The position numbers were made by a program, and so were the translations under genes. This document shows positions 1 to 7,351 of a stretch of DNA of 13,197 nt, piece after piece. Each line of letters starts with the position of its first letter. Positions within the stretch are counted from its first letter, which is position 1. The DNA comes from RGIG3009 sp045595445 (GTDB lineage Bacteria > Bacillota > Clostridia > Oscillospirales > Acutalibacteraceae), in the NCBI GenBank assembly GCA_045595445.1, contig JAZOAK010000003.1, positions 1 through 13,197 on the forward strand, written 5' to 3'. The notes under the pieces were generated by a model that was not told where the DNA came from, did no database searches, and worked only from the letters and a program-made list of their open reading frames with translations.

Positions 1-33
1 TAAATAGGGGGTCAAGCACAGACGCCGGTTCCC
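1..33. repeat. Left inverted terminal repeat
   Basis: These bases match the reverse complement of 13157-13188 with one substitution (A at 20 against T) and one length difference (five G's at 7-11 against four). Inverted terminal repeats are the origins in phages that prime replication from a terminal protein, and the window carries the matching polymerase. The right copy is preceded by nine more outer bases (GTGATAACC), so the left end given here is probably about nine bases short of the true terminus. Confidence 0.9.
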
Positions 34-41
34 CATAAAGA

Positions 42-70
42 AGCAGCGTCAGCACATGGCCAACGCTGCT
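42..70 (-). terminator. Hairpin, probable end of the late transcript
   Basis: AGCAGCGT at 42-49 is the exact inverse of ACGCTGCT at 63-70, an 8-bp GC-rich stem with a 13-base loop. It lies 29 bases past the stop of the last gene. On the minus strand the stem is followed by TTCTTTAT, a broken U tract, so termination may be only moderate. It sits just inside the terminal repeat, so a role near the genome end is also possible. Confidence 0.55.
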
Positions 71-98
71 ATGATTATATATTATTTTGTCTTGTGTG

Positions 99-2315
99 TC
101 AGTCGTCCAAATCGGCTTTGACGTCCGAATACTTATAGTACTGCGTTGTCACCATCGATAACCGATCAGACAGATTTTCAATACCTGCCACGGTTGTCGG
201 GCAGTAGATACCCGGGTAAATCCCGAAATACCGGTAGTAGTCAATAAAGTTTTCCATGTCGGCCAGTGTTGCGAATGCGCTGTTTTCGTGCTCATGGAAT
301 ACTTTATTCTTGCCGGTTTTATAGCTTGCCGCATAGGGCGGGTCAAGCGTCGGAAACGTGCTCGGATCAACATATGTCCATTCGCTGCTGCTCGTGTTGA
401 TAACCGGGATATATGGGTTGATCGCCGTGAATTTATCTACACCGCCCAACGATGAGCATAGCAAAATCACGCGCTGGGTCATATCATACTTTTCAAACAA
501 CGACCATACCGCGCTTACGTCAGCGTTTGAAATTGAAGAATCTTTGACCTCAATAACGGGGTATACGTGCGCCTTGTTACACAGATTCAAGAATTCGTCA
601 AGCGTCGGTATCTTTGTTCCGGCATATTCAGCGCCGGCATAGATGCCGAAATCATATTCGAGCGCTTCGGCGTACGTGATATTCGCGATATTGATAGTGG
701 TCGATATCGTGGTACCATCGGCATTCCTCGCGGTGCGGTTGATTGTCGCATCATGCAGCAGCACCCAAACGCCGTCCAATGTTTTTCTGATATCGGTTTC
801 AAGATATCTCCAACCATTGAGAATTCCATCCTTAAATGATACTATTACATTTTCCGGCATGCCGGCAGTGGCAAGACCCCTATGCAGCACATCTATCGGC
901 ATATCTTGAACCGACGGAAATCTGAATTTTGCATCTTCTTCATCTGCCGAATTCAGCGTTGTCAAATTCGTTTCAGCAGCATTCAGCCGGCTCTGCAGCT
1001 CGTCAACAAAACCGAAACTATTGATTGCCAGTCTTGCGATTTTAACATATGAAATACCTTCATAGGTGCCATATGTAGCACCAACCTGTCTATACGACAT
1101 GATGAAATAGCCATCGGCGGGCGCTGTCAAGGTCGTATGGTAATACCTGTAACCACCATCTGATTCATTATACCGACCATTGCTTGGCGCCGCGTATCTT
1201 GTAGTATATTCGCCGTTCGCGTCACACCACGCATAATAGAAATACGATGACGTTGCGGTAGTCGGAATGGCAAGCTTAATATCGAGAATATCACCCTTGC
1301 CCACTCTGACTGGCGACGTGTTATAAACGTCATTATTGCTTGATCCGACATGAATGCTGCGCGTTCCAAGATAACCATCCGCCCATGAATTGTTCTTAAA
1401 AGGATCAAATATGAGAAGATCGGCGAGAGTGTCGGAAAGTTTCTCAAGCGTAACCGCGCCGTTTGGTAAACTCCACGCATACAGGAAGCACGGCGCCGGC
1501 AATGCCGGCAGATCGGCCGGCGTCAATTCCGAAAGATCTGCATTTCTGATTGTTATACGGTACTTATGATCAGCATCTGTAACAAACGGACGCCAAACCG
1601 TCGGCTCTGTATCCGCATTGAATACCCTGTCCACAAAGGTGCCGTCTAAATTATAACGGAACACTACAATGCGGTATTCCTCATACGTCCTCATCATAGC
1701 GATGCCGGCCGGGATTTCATGGAAACCGGAGCGGCACCCATATGCTGATTCAAGATTTTCACCGGTGGTTGGACTGATCGCGCCCTGCTCAAAATCGGTG
1801 ATATTGACGGCGGTAGATACATCAAATCCCGCCATCAAAACCGATCGCAGATTATTGTTAAGTTTCAGCCATGATATGGCTTCGTCTTGAACCGTTGTAG
1901 TAACGTCCGGATGGCTCTCCATCCAGTTATTTACATCGTTAGGAATTGTGTTGATCGCAGCTGCGATTTGATCACTGGCTTCTTGCAGATATCTATCGAT
2001 TTCCGCAAGACCGACATTGATCTGTGCGTTGATCAGATCACCGAACGGGAAGATTTCAAGCCAAAATTCACCTTCTACGGTCGGCAGCACACCCGCCGGA
2101 ATGGTCTGCTTTGATACATATGCGGTGTCGTTATAGATAACCACAGTATTTGCCGGATAAATCGTATCCGGATCATACTGGATCGGATCGGCATATGTCA
2201 GCGAATTCATAGTAACGAACTCGTCAAGCCTCTCGCCGAATTCGCGCAGCGTCTTGATGATCCAGTCATCGTTCATCTCATGGAAATTCGTGTATGGATA
2301 GTTGTCAAAGATCAT
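99..2315 (-). CDS. Receptor-binding tail protein with C-terminal glycerophosphodiesterase (GDPD) domain
   Basis: This 738-residue protein is the last of the late operon, the position of the phi29 neck appendage (gp12). Residues 1-35 (NYPYTNFHEMNDDW) resemble the virion-anchoring start of many Firmicutes phage tail proteins. Residues 45-88 look like a small carbohydrate-binding module (YPANTVVIYNDTAYVSK, then W85). Residues 90-155 are helical. About 165-430 looks like two beta-rich modules. A short coiled coil at 435-460 leads to a GDPD domain from about 465: H478-R479-G, P487-E-N, E506 and D508, H521-D, and E589 in IEVKD, which are the metal and acid/base positions of that family. GDPD cuts glycerophosphodiesters, so glycerophosphate teichoic acid of the host wall is the likely substrate. 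AGGAGGTG at 2321-2328 sets the start. The receptor role is inferred from position. Confidence 0.85.
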   Translation of the reverse strand: MIFDNYPYTNFHEMNDDWIIKTLREFGERLDEFVTMNSLTYADPIQYDPDTIYPANTVVIYNDTAYVSKQTIPAGVLPTVEGEFWLEIFPFGDLINAQINVGLAEIDRYLQEASDQIAAAINTIPNDVNNWMESHPDVTTTVQDEAISWLKLNNNLRSVLMAGFDVSTAVNITDFEQGAISPTTGENLESAYGCRSGFHEIPAGIAMMRTYEEYRIVVFRYNLDGTFVDRVFNADTEPTVWRPFVTDADHKYRITIRNADLSELTPADLPALPAPCFLYAWSLPNGAVTLEKLSDTLADLLIFDPFKNNSWADGYLGTRSIHVGSSNNDVYNTSPVRVGKGDILDIKLAIPTTATSSYFYYAWCDANGEYTTRYAAPSNGRYNESDGGYRYYHTTLTAPADGYFIMSYRQVGATYGTYEGISYVKIARLAINSFGFVDELQSRLNAAETNLTTLNSADEEDAKFRFPSVQDMPIDVLHRGLATAGMPENVIVSFKDGILNGWRYLETDIRKTLDGVWVLLHDATINRTARNADGTTISTTINIANITYAEALEYDFGIYAGAEYAGTKIPTLDEFLNLCNKAHVYPVIEVKDSSISNADVSAVWSLFEKYDMTQRVILLCSSLGGVDKFTAINPYIPVINTSSSEWTYVDPSTFPTLDPPYAASYKTGKNKVFHEHENSAFATLADMENFIDYYRYFGIYPGIYCPTTVAGIENLSDRLSMVTTQYYKYSDVKADLDD

Positions 2316-2327
2316 GGTTCCACCTCC

Positions 2328-3134
2328 TTAATATACTAAAATGCAAAACTGTTTTTTGAAATCATTGATAATAAACTCGTCGATTTCAAATAAGTCAATT
2401 TCGCGTTCTTCCTTGATTAGCTGTTGCGTACTGGTCAGGCCGATATTGCCCTGTTCGGTCCGCACATACTCCTCGGTTTCATTGCCGCTTGTGGTGCCGG
2501 ATTCCGTAGTGCTGCCGCTCTCATTGCCGCTTGTCGATCCGGTTTCCGTTGTGCTGCCGGTTTCTGATCCGGTATCGGTGATGGTATGTCTTGACGTTCC
2601 GGTATCTGTTTCACCGAAAGACCGATCAACCGTCTGTTGGTCCTTATTCACAAAACTGCCGGAATTGAACCCCGCCGTTTTATTGACCGTCGTTACATCC
2701 TCGTCACCCGATATAATCATCGAAGTAGCGCCGGCGTCAAGTTTTTCTGATTCTGATTCTTTCGTGCTTTCAACCGAACCGGAATTTGAACCGGCATATT
2801 CTTTTGAACTTTCGACGGTTCCGGATTTTTCATCCGAATATTCTTTCGATCGGGTTTCTGTGATCGTGCCGTCCTTATTCCAAATCGGGTTATAAACGAA
2901 TTGCGTTGTGGCGTAAAGTTTTTCCCACACACCGACCCGCGCAGCGCTCCAAAATCCGATGGCTGCCTTGCAAAAATCGAAATTAGGGAATACGCATTCA
3001 AACTCCGCGCAGTCCATTAACAGATTGTTAATAAGCGTAGTCCGATCATTCGCCGTAAACGCTGCGGGTAAATGCAGCTCGTCAAACAATGACTGGTCAT
3101 GCTGATACAATCCTAAAACGGAAATCTTACTCAT
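2328..3134 (-). CDS. Lower collar protein (phi29 gp11-like)
   Basis: The 268-residue product follows the connector gene as gp11 follows gp10 in phi29, and it probably joins the connector to the tail tube. The N-terminal 85 residues are a globular, aromatic-rich domain. The C-terminal end has the GNIGLTSTQQLIKEE signature near 229-243, which I associate with this collar family, then a helical tail. Between them (about 88-220) is a polar Ser/Thr/Gly/Glu stretch with imperfect TGST/SGNE/ESGT units and almost no hydrophobic residues. I chose the ATG at 3134 (MSKISV), preceded by GAGGGCGG at good distance. An earlier in-frame ATG at 3194 would lie far inside the connector gene and has no clear binding site. 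The start overlaps the connector stop by 8 bases, suggesting coupled translation. Confidence 0.8.
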   Translation of the reverse strand: MSKISVLGLYQHDQSLFDELHLPAAFTANDRTTLINNLLMDCAEFECVFPNFDFCKAAIGFWSAARVGVWEKLYATTQFVYNPIWNKDGTITETRSKEYSDEKSGTVESSKEYAGSNSGSVESTKESESEKLDAGATSMIISGDEDVTTVNKTAGFNSGSFVNKDQQTVDRSFGETDTGTSRHTITDTGSETGSTTETGSTSGNESGSTTESGTTSGNETEEYVRTEQGNIGLTSTQQLIKEEREIDLFEIDEFIINDFKKQFCILVY

Positions 3135-4056
3135 CAATATCACCGCCCTCTGTGACGCTCTCTGCGGCCCTCTGCTGCTTGAATCGCCAGTCAACCGATA
3201 TGGTTGTACCGAACATGATATTTACCTTTTTTACGCAGTCCTGCAGCGTTTCAAGCCACAGCGCCGCCTTACTCTTTACCTCGATATTATTGCTTTGTAC
3301 CTCGTCTGTAATAAGGCGTTCACGCTTTTCTGTGTTTGAATTCGGTATACCGATCTCGGTATCAAACCGGCATTCCCATTTGCGCATATCATCAAGGACC
3401 GTCCCTGCAATATACGTCTGCGCCACGTTCTGATTGAAGATTGCCCAATTCGGAGAACCGTCATCGTTGAACAGATTCTTATCAACAACGACAGCCGGAT
3501 TTCCGGATGCAAGATCGTCATACATCTTCTTGAATGATTCGGCAGCGCTTTTATTCTGCGCGGCGAACACATACGCCAACTTTGAATTGAAAAGGTTCGT
3601 GGTCGCCGTTGACGCCGACAGCGCAAGCATATCCGCGTAAAAATCCACGATATCCATAACGCCGGAATAATTCGGCTGTAGCTTGATGATCTCGCATTGA
3701 CGACCGATCGTCGGCGTCACGATACCGGTCAAAAGCGGGTTGGAAATAACTGCGGTTGTCGGGTCATACATCACGTTATAGCCCTGCAGCCCACAGCCCT
3801 GCGGTATCACGCCGAACTTGTCGGTATTGATAACCGCAATATATCCCCAACAATAGAGGACATAGAGAAAGTAGTTTTTCGACCATGTTTCCGGAAGCTT
3901 CCATTCGAATACGCTGAACGCCTTTTCGAGCAGATACTTGCGGAAGAACCGTTGCATACCATTATCGCGCAGGTGCATTGTCGACGGTCTGACCGCCTGC
4001 GTCTGTGCGTTAATATAATCGTATTCATACGGCGCACCCATTCCGATAATACTCAT
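3127..4056 (-). CDS. Upper collar / connector (portal) protein (phi29 gp10-like)
   Basis: This is the dodecameric ring at one capsid vertex through which DNA enters and leaves. From the ATG at 4056 the product is 309 residues, which from memory is also the length of phi29 gp10. The C-terminal third carries the portal-like stretch GIPNSNTEKRERLITDEVQ followed by a long helix (NNIEVKSKAALWLETL), as in connector stem and crown regions. The N-terminal half is aromatic-rich (WSKNYFLYVLYCWGY). A TTG three codons upstream is possible, but the G-rich binding site (AGGGGG, 4066-4071) would be too close to it, while its spacing to the ATG is normal. The tail knob gene stops five bases upstream and the lower collar starts inside its 3' end. 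Confidence 0.88.
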   Translation of the reverse strand: MSIIGMGAPYEYDYINAQTQAVRPSTMHLRDNGMQRFFRKYLLEKAFSVFEWKLPETWSKNYFLYVLYCWGYIAVINTDKFGVIPQGCGLQGYNVMYDPTTAVISNPLLTGIVTPTIGRQCEIIKLQPNYSGVMDIVDFYADMLALSASTATTNLFNSKLAYVFAAQNKSAAESFKKMYDDLASGNPAVVVDKNLFNDDGSPNWAIFNQNVAQTYIAGTVLDDMRKWECRFDTEIGIPNSNTEKRERLITDEVQSNNIEVKSKAALWLETLQDCVKKVNIMFGTTISVDWRFKQQRAAESVTEGGDIDE

Positions 4057-4061
4057 TATTA

Positions 4062-5564
4062 TCAACCCCCTGTTTCAATATAAACGCCGCCGTCAAGCAG
4101 CGCATTCAATTCCGCGTGTTCCGTGGCCGTCATATCGCCGGTTATGGACGCCCCACGTGTTTCAACGTAGCCGGTCAGCGCGCCGATCGGACGCACTCGC
4201 ATGGTCGGCGATCCCATGATAGCATTCGCATCCGGTGACGTTGGCAGCGGGTCCGTATTATGCGCGATCACCGTGCAAATGCAAGTTCCGGTCAACCCCT
4301 GCGACGCGCCGCCGCCGCCGCCGCCAACGCTGCTGCTGTTCGGCGTATTTGCCGCCATAATGCCCTGCAAAGCACCAAGGCTGCCGATCACCGCACCGGC
4401 AGCACCGCCTTTAGAAACACCCGCAGCAATAGCGCCGACAGCCCCGGAAATTCCGGTAACGGTTTGAGCCGGGCTGACGTTAGAAGCACCGATCGGATAG
4501 CTTGCGCCGATGTTTGACGAATACGAGGCGATTAACTCGTCAGACGGTTCAACATATACCCGGAACACAGCATCCCCCGACATTAAATCGACAACGGCAT
4601 AAACGCGCAAATGTGTTTCACCGATCAAGACGCTGTTCGGCATTTTAATATTCCCAACATAAGGGATATAAAGGAATATTTCAGTATAAGGCTCATTATT
4701 GCGCCAGTCGCTATATCGCCAAGGAATTTCAACTTGACATGAATCGTATAAAATACGATTTGTTACACGTTTTGCGAAAATGCGTGTTTCATACTGTCCC
4801 AATATGATCTGTTGATTTGACCCGGTAACATCGTCAACATCAACAGGGAGCTGCACAGCAGCTCGAATATTTTGTGAAGCGTCGCCGTTGCTTGCAATGT
4901 TTACAACAACCTGTTTCCACCAACTGACAGACGCAACCAAAGCATCCCAAAGTGCTTCACCGAAAGATGCGTTCGGGTTTCCGGGATATATCGTCGTCGG
5001 ATCAACAAATGTGGCATTCCACCAGTTTACGACATTATCCATTAAATGGGAAATATCCGTAGGTGTCATAGCAAATGCCGCCGTTGAATTTTTCCCGGTG
5101 CACATTATGATAACAACGCCGCCGGATGTATCATTCTGCCCCAGTTTATCAAAGATTGCAACTTTATGTTCAATCGTTTTTGCCGTCAGCATGGACAAAC
5201 GTGAATCGACCAAATCCGTGTTGGTTGTTTCATCATAAGCGACAAACGCATCGGCTGCAAGGATTTGCGGGCGATACGTGGCGAGGACGTCAACCTTCAT
5301 TGTCGCATGCCACAATCCGCCCTCGTATGTCCAATCGGTGATCCAGTAGTAACGCGAAAATTTCGCGATATACGCATAGTTAAAATGTAGATTCCAACTA
5401 TTTGACATCGGCGACGCGTCGCTTGCGAATTCAAATCCGATCGTGGGCGTGATCAAAGAACTGCCTTCACGCAAAACACCGTCAAACGGTACCATGCCGC
5501 CGGAAGGCCGTCGCGTTGAATTATGACGCTTCTGAAAGTCATATAAATTAACTGTAAACGACAT
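4062..5564 (-). CDS. Tail knob protein with membrane-penetration loop (phi29 gp9-like)
   Basis: The 500-residue product matches the distal tail tube/knob protein in gene order (after capsid, before connector) and in features. The N-terminal part is beta-rich (NLYDFQKRHNSTRRP; YYWITDWTYEGGLWHATMKVDVLATY). Residues about 368-406 are a long Gly/Ala/Val hydrophobic stretch (ISGAVGAIAAGVSKGGAAG and onward), corresponding to the gp9 loops that in phi29 leave the tube and form a pore in the cell membrane. A six-glycine run (414-419) follows. The end (EHAELNALLDGGVYIE) resembles other knob proteins. It is shorter than phi29 gp9 (about 600). The AGAAAGGA binding site lies nine bases ahead of the ATG. 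Confidence 0.87.
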   Translation of the reverse strand: MSFTVNLYDFQKRHNSTRRPSGGMVPFDGVLREGSSLITPTIGFEFASDASPMSNSWNLHFNYAYIAKFSRYYWITDWTYEGGLWHATMKVDVLATYRPQILAADAFVAYDETTNTDLVDSRLSMLTAKTIEHKVAIFDKLGQNDTSGGVVIIMCTGKNSTAAFAMTPTDISHLMDNVVNWWNATFVDPTTIYPGNPNASFGEALWDALVASVSWWKQVVVNIASNGDASQNIRAAVQLPVDVDDVTGSNQQIILGQYETRIFAKRVTNRILYDSCQVEIPWRYSDWRNNEPYTEIFLYIPYVGNIKMPNSVLIGETHLRVYAVVDLMSGDAVFRVYVEPSDELIASYSSNIGASYPIGASNVSPAQTVTGISGAVGAIAAGVSKGGAAGAVIGSLGALQGIMAANTPNSSSVGGGGGGASQGLTGTCICTVIAHNTDPLPTSPDANAIMGSPTMRVRPIGALTGYVETRGASITGDMTATEHAELNALLDGGVYIETGG

Positions 5565-5590
5565 GAGATTATTCCTTTCTATAAAGCAAT

Positions 5591-5619
5591 GGCGCAGCGG
5601 CTTATAACACCGCCGCGCC
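5591..5619 (-). other. GC-rich intergenic hairpin between capsid and tail genes
   Basis: GGCGC (5591-5595) pairs with GCGCC (5615-5619) and GCGG (5597-5600) with CCGC (5610-5613), with one mismatch between the two blocks and a nine-base loop. A second small inverted repeat (GCAGC 5631-5635 / GCTGC 5646-5650) lies next to it by the capsid stop codon. No U tract follows on the minus strand. I therefore read it as an mRNA processing or stability hairpin that may separate high capsid expression from downstream genes, rather than a full terminator. Confidence 0.5.
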
Positions 5620-5652
5620 TATCGGAGAATGCAGCCGAGACCTAAGCTGCCG

Positions 5653-6828
5653 TTAGTCCATCAGAAGCACGATACCGTTCTCGGTGAAGTCGTTCCAGTG
5701 GCGGTCCGTGAAGTGGAAGAACACATTCGTATAACCGCCTTTCGCGTTGAACGGCGCCGGGCTGCTCCACTGATTGACCGTCGTATACCCCATAGCTTCG
5801 CGATCGAAGATCACGCCGAACACGGACCCCTGTACGACAGCGTTTGCAGCGCTCTGCAGCGTGCCGTCAGCCTTCATCCACGTCGGCTTGACGTTGATCG
5901 TATCCGGCGTCTTGATGGACTGCCAGAAGTTCACCGCTTCGTGCTTTGCCATCGACAGATAATTGTCATGATACGTATCTGCGAGGACCCTGCTCTCGAT
6001 ACCGAACTTGGACGGCGCATACAGATAGATGCGCTGCTCGGATTCGGGCGTGTGCCGCTGAATCGGCTTGCCGGTGACGTTGGTGTGGAATACCTCGCTG
6101 CGCTCGGTCAGCAGTGCGGACAGCGCCGCGATCCGCGCGAACGCCCATTTGATGAAACCGGGATAGTTCGCCGGCTGCAGTACGGTCGTCGCCGTCAGAG
6201 AAAGACCGGTTGCGGCGTTGTACTCCGTCAGCAGGTGCACGACTTGATTTGCAGCATTCGGACCGGAGAGAACGCCGCCGATATAGTTCGCAACGGTCAT
6301 GCGCGCGAACTGTTCGTGGTCCTGTTCGATCATATCGCTGACGTTCTGCACGACCATGCTGATAAAGCGCGCGAATTCTTCCGGAGAAGTAAACGCCGTA
6401 TCAAGCTGATCCTTGAAGATCGTATACTGACGCTCATAGGTCTGCGCGCCGTAGAAATTCGTCTGCAGGATCGTCGGCTTGCTGACCTGCTGCTGATCAA
6501 CCGCAACACCGTCGGTCAGCGGCAGCCGGCCGTCATTCTGTGCCGCCTTGTCGGCAATGTTGATCTTCCGTACGTGGTTGCCATAGGTGATCGCATCGGC
6601 TTCAAGGGACTTGAACTTGCGCGTGTACGGACGCACTGAAAAGATCGTGCGGGACAGCACTTGCGAGATCGCGCCGAGCAGCGGATCATAACCCGCCAAA
6701 AGTCCGGTCTGAGCGACGGTCACGAAATCTTTTGTATCGGCGGTCGCGATCGCGGTGTTGCCGGTCGCTTGCGCGACGATGGCGTTCAATACGGTTGATG
6801 CCTGATCGATGGTAAGAGTGTTTGCCAT
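5653..6828 (-). CDS. Major capsid protein (phi29 gp8-like, HK97 fold)
   Basis: The 391-residue product is the main shell subunit by gene order (after the scaffold-position gene, before tail knob and connector) and by sequence character. It has an N-terminal helical arm, then TIFSVRPYTRKFKSLEADAI and RPYT-type text seen in picovirus capsid proteins, and a C-terminal beta-rich core. phi29 gp8 is about 448 residues because of an added C-terminal Ig-like (BIG2) domain; this protein ends without an obvious counterpart. The ATG at 6828 (MANTLT) is preceded by AAGGAG (6838-6843) with nine bases between. An ATT-type or upstream start at 6861 would overlap the preceding gene and bypass that site. The gap to the upstream gene is 22 bases. 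Confidence 0.88.
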   Translation of the reverse strand: MANTLTIDQASTVLNAIVAQATGNTAIATADTKDFVTVAQTGLLAGYDPLLGAISQVLSRTIFSVRPYTRKFKSLEADAITYGNHVRKINIADKAAQNDGRLPLTDGVAVDQQQVSKPTILQTNFYGAQTYERQYTIFKDQLDTAFTSPEEFARFISMVVQNVSDMIEQDHEQFARMTVANYIGGVLSGPNAANQVVHLLTEYNAATGLSLTATTVLQPANYPGFIKWAFARIAALSALLTERSEVFHTNVTGKPIQRHTPESEQRIYLYAPSKFGIESRVLADTYHDNYLSMAKHEAVNFWQSIKTPDTINVKPTWMKADGTLQSAANAVVQGSVFGVIFDREAMGYTTVNQWSSPAPFNAKGGYTNVFFHFTDRHWNDFTENGIVLLMD

Positions 6829-6850
6829 ATTGATTATCTCCTTATCATTA

Positions 6851-7225
6851 TTATTTATCATTCGCCGCCGTCGGCGGGTTAATGATCGAAGCGATCATAT
6901 CGTCAGCTGTCATCTGCTGCTGCGCGGGCTGCTGCGCTGTCTGAATCGCGGCCTGCTGCATCTGCAGCTTCAAGCCTCCGATTGCCGCCATGATCGCGTC
7001 AAAATCCGCTTTGTTATCCGGTGCGGGTACCGGTGCTGGTACCGGTGCGGGTACCTGTGCGGGTACCGGTGCCGGTGCCGGTGCAGGTGCCGGTGTCGGT
7101 GCCGGTGACGGTGCGGGCACAGGTTCCGGCGCGGGCTGCTGCTGCTGTTCGGCAAGCACCATCTGCGCAATCTGCGCAGACGAGAACCCAGCCTTTGAGA
7201 GTGCAATAACGTCGTTGATGTTCAT
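6851..7225 (-). CDS. Pro/Ala-rich protein in scaffold position
   Basis: This 124-residue protein is the first gene of the late operon and sits directly ahead of the capsid gene, where phi29 keeps its scaffold (gp7, 98 residues). It has three parts. Residues 1-30 form a predicted helix (MNINDVIALSKAGFSSAQIA, then QQQQ). Residues 31-70 are almost pure Pro, Ala and Val in PAPVPA units. Residues 71-124 are a Gln/Ala/Met-rich helix (DAIMAAIGGLKLQMQQAA). Two helical ends joined by a stiff extended linker could suit an assembly chaperone or a capsid decoration protein. I cannot tell which, and sequence similarity to gp7 is not evident. AAGGAG eight bases ahead of the ATG marks the start. The linker is encoded by a tandem DNA repeat. 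Confidence 0.7.
   Translation of the reverse strand: MNINDVIALSKAGFSSAQIAQMVLAEQQQQPAPEPVPAPSPAPTPAPAPAPAPVPAQVPAPVPAPVPAPDNKADFDAIMAAIGGLKLQMQQAAIQTAQQPAQQQMTADDMIASIINPPTAANDK
7020..7115 (-). repeat. Tandem 12-bp/6-bp repeat encoding the Pro-Ala linker
   Basis: On the plus strand the block starts with four near-identical 12-bp units (GGTGCGGGTACC and single-base variants) at 7020-7067, so GGTACC recurs every 12 bases at 7026, 7038, 7050 and 7062. Eight 6-bp GGTGNN units continue to 7115. The repeat is in frame (multiples of two codons), so unit gain or loss would change linker length without a frameshift. Confidence 0.9.
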
Positions 7226-7249
7226 GATCTTTTCTCCTTATAAAAATTA

Positions 7250-7317
7250 TAGGCGGCGTCATGATCGTGCCCGATCGTGGCCACTCCTTCCGGGAGCTGC
7301 ATAAGGCCGGCCGCCTA
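7250..7317 (-). ncRNA. Candidate structured RNA in the late leader (three-way junction)
   Basis: Read on the minus strand, UAGGCGGC (7317-7310) pairs perfectly with GCCGCCUA (7257-7250), an 8-bp closing helix. Inside are two arms. Arm 2 is GGCC 7308-7305 with GGCC 7282-7279, an internal loop UUAUGCA, then GCUCC 7297-7293 with GGAGU 7287-7283 and loop CGGAA. Arm 3 is GAUCG 7276-7272 with CGAUC 7267-7263 and loop GGCA. The RNA starts just below a strong promoter, holds no gene, and is followed by UAUAAUUUUUA and then the ribosome site of the first virion gene. phi29-type phages need a packaging RNA with a three-way junction, and none is otherwise visible here. It could equally be a cis-acting leader. 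Folding was done by eye. Confidence 0.45.
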
Positions 7318-7322
7318 CTTAT

Positions 7323-7351
7323 AATATATCTATAATAATTTCGTTTGTCAA
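7323..7351 (-). promoter_or_regulatory. Late (virion operon) promoter
   Basis: Minus-strand TTGACA (7351-7346), 17-base spacer, TATATT (7328-7323), with a start expected near 7316. The -35 box overlaps the last codons of the packaging ATPase gene. An imperfect dyad covers 7319-7338, from the spacer across the -10. The consensus -35 means that host RNA polymerase could use it without an activator, unlike the p4-dependent late promoter of phi29. Confidence 0.8.

Noticed and set aside
2341..2895. 184-codon plus-strand frame opposite the lower collar gene
   Set aside because: Its Val/Ser/Pro repeats are the antisense image of the Ser/Thr/Gly repeat; no ribosome site or promoter.
3135..3194. Longer start for the lower collar protein at 3194
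   Set aside because: It would overlap the connector gene by 68 bases, with an Arg/Ser-rich extension that is an off-frame reading of the connector; the ATG at 3134 has a proper ribosome site.
5629..6639. 336-codon open frame on the plus strand opposite the capsid gene
   Set aside because: It lies wholly antisense to the capsid gene, has no promoter or ribosome site, and its product is Arg/His/Leu-rich without domain signs; it arises from the third-position bias of the capsid codons.
6990..7304. Plus-strand Gly-Ala-Thr-rich frame over the repeat
   Set aside because: Translation of the tandem repeat on the opposite strand, without initiation signals.
7305..7312. GGCCGGCC 8-bp palindrome as an independent protein-binding site
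   Set aside because: It is explained by the closing helix and arm 2 of the proposed leader RNA; nothing else supports a separate operator.
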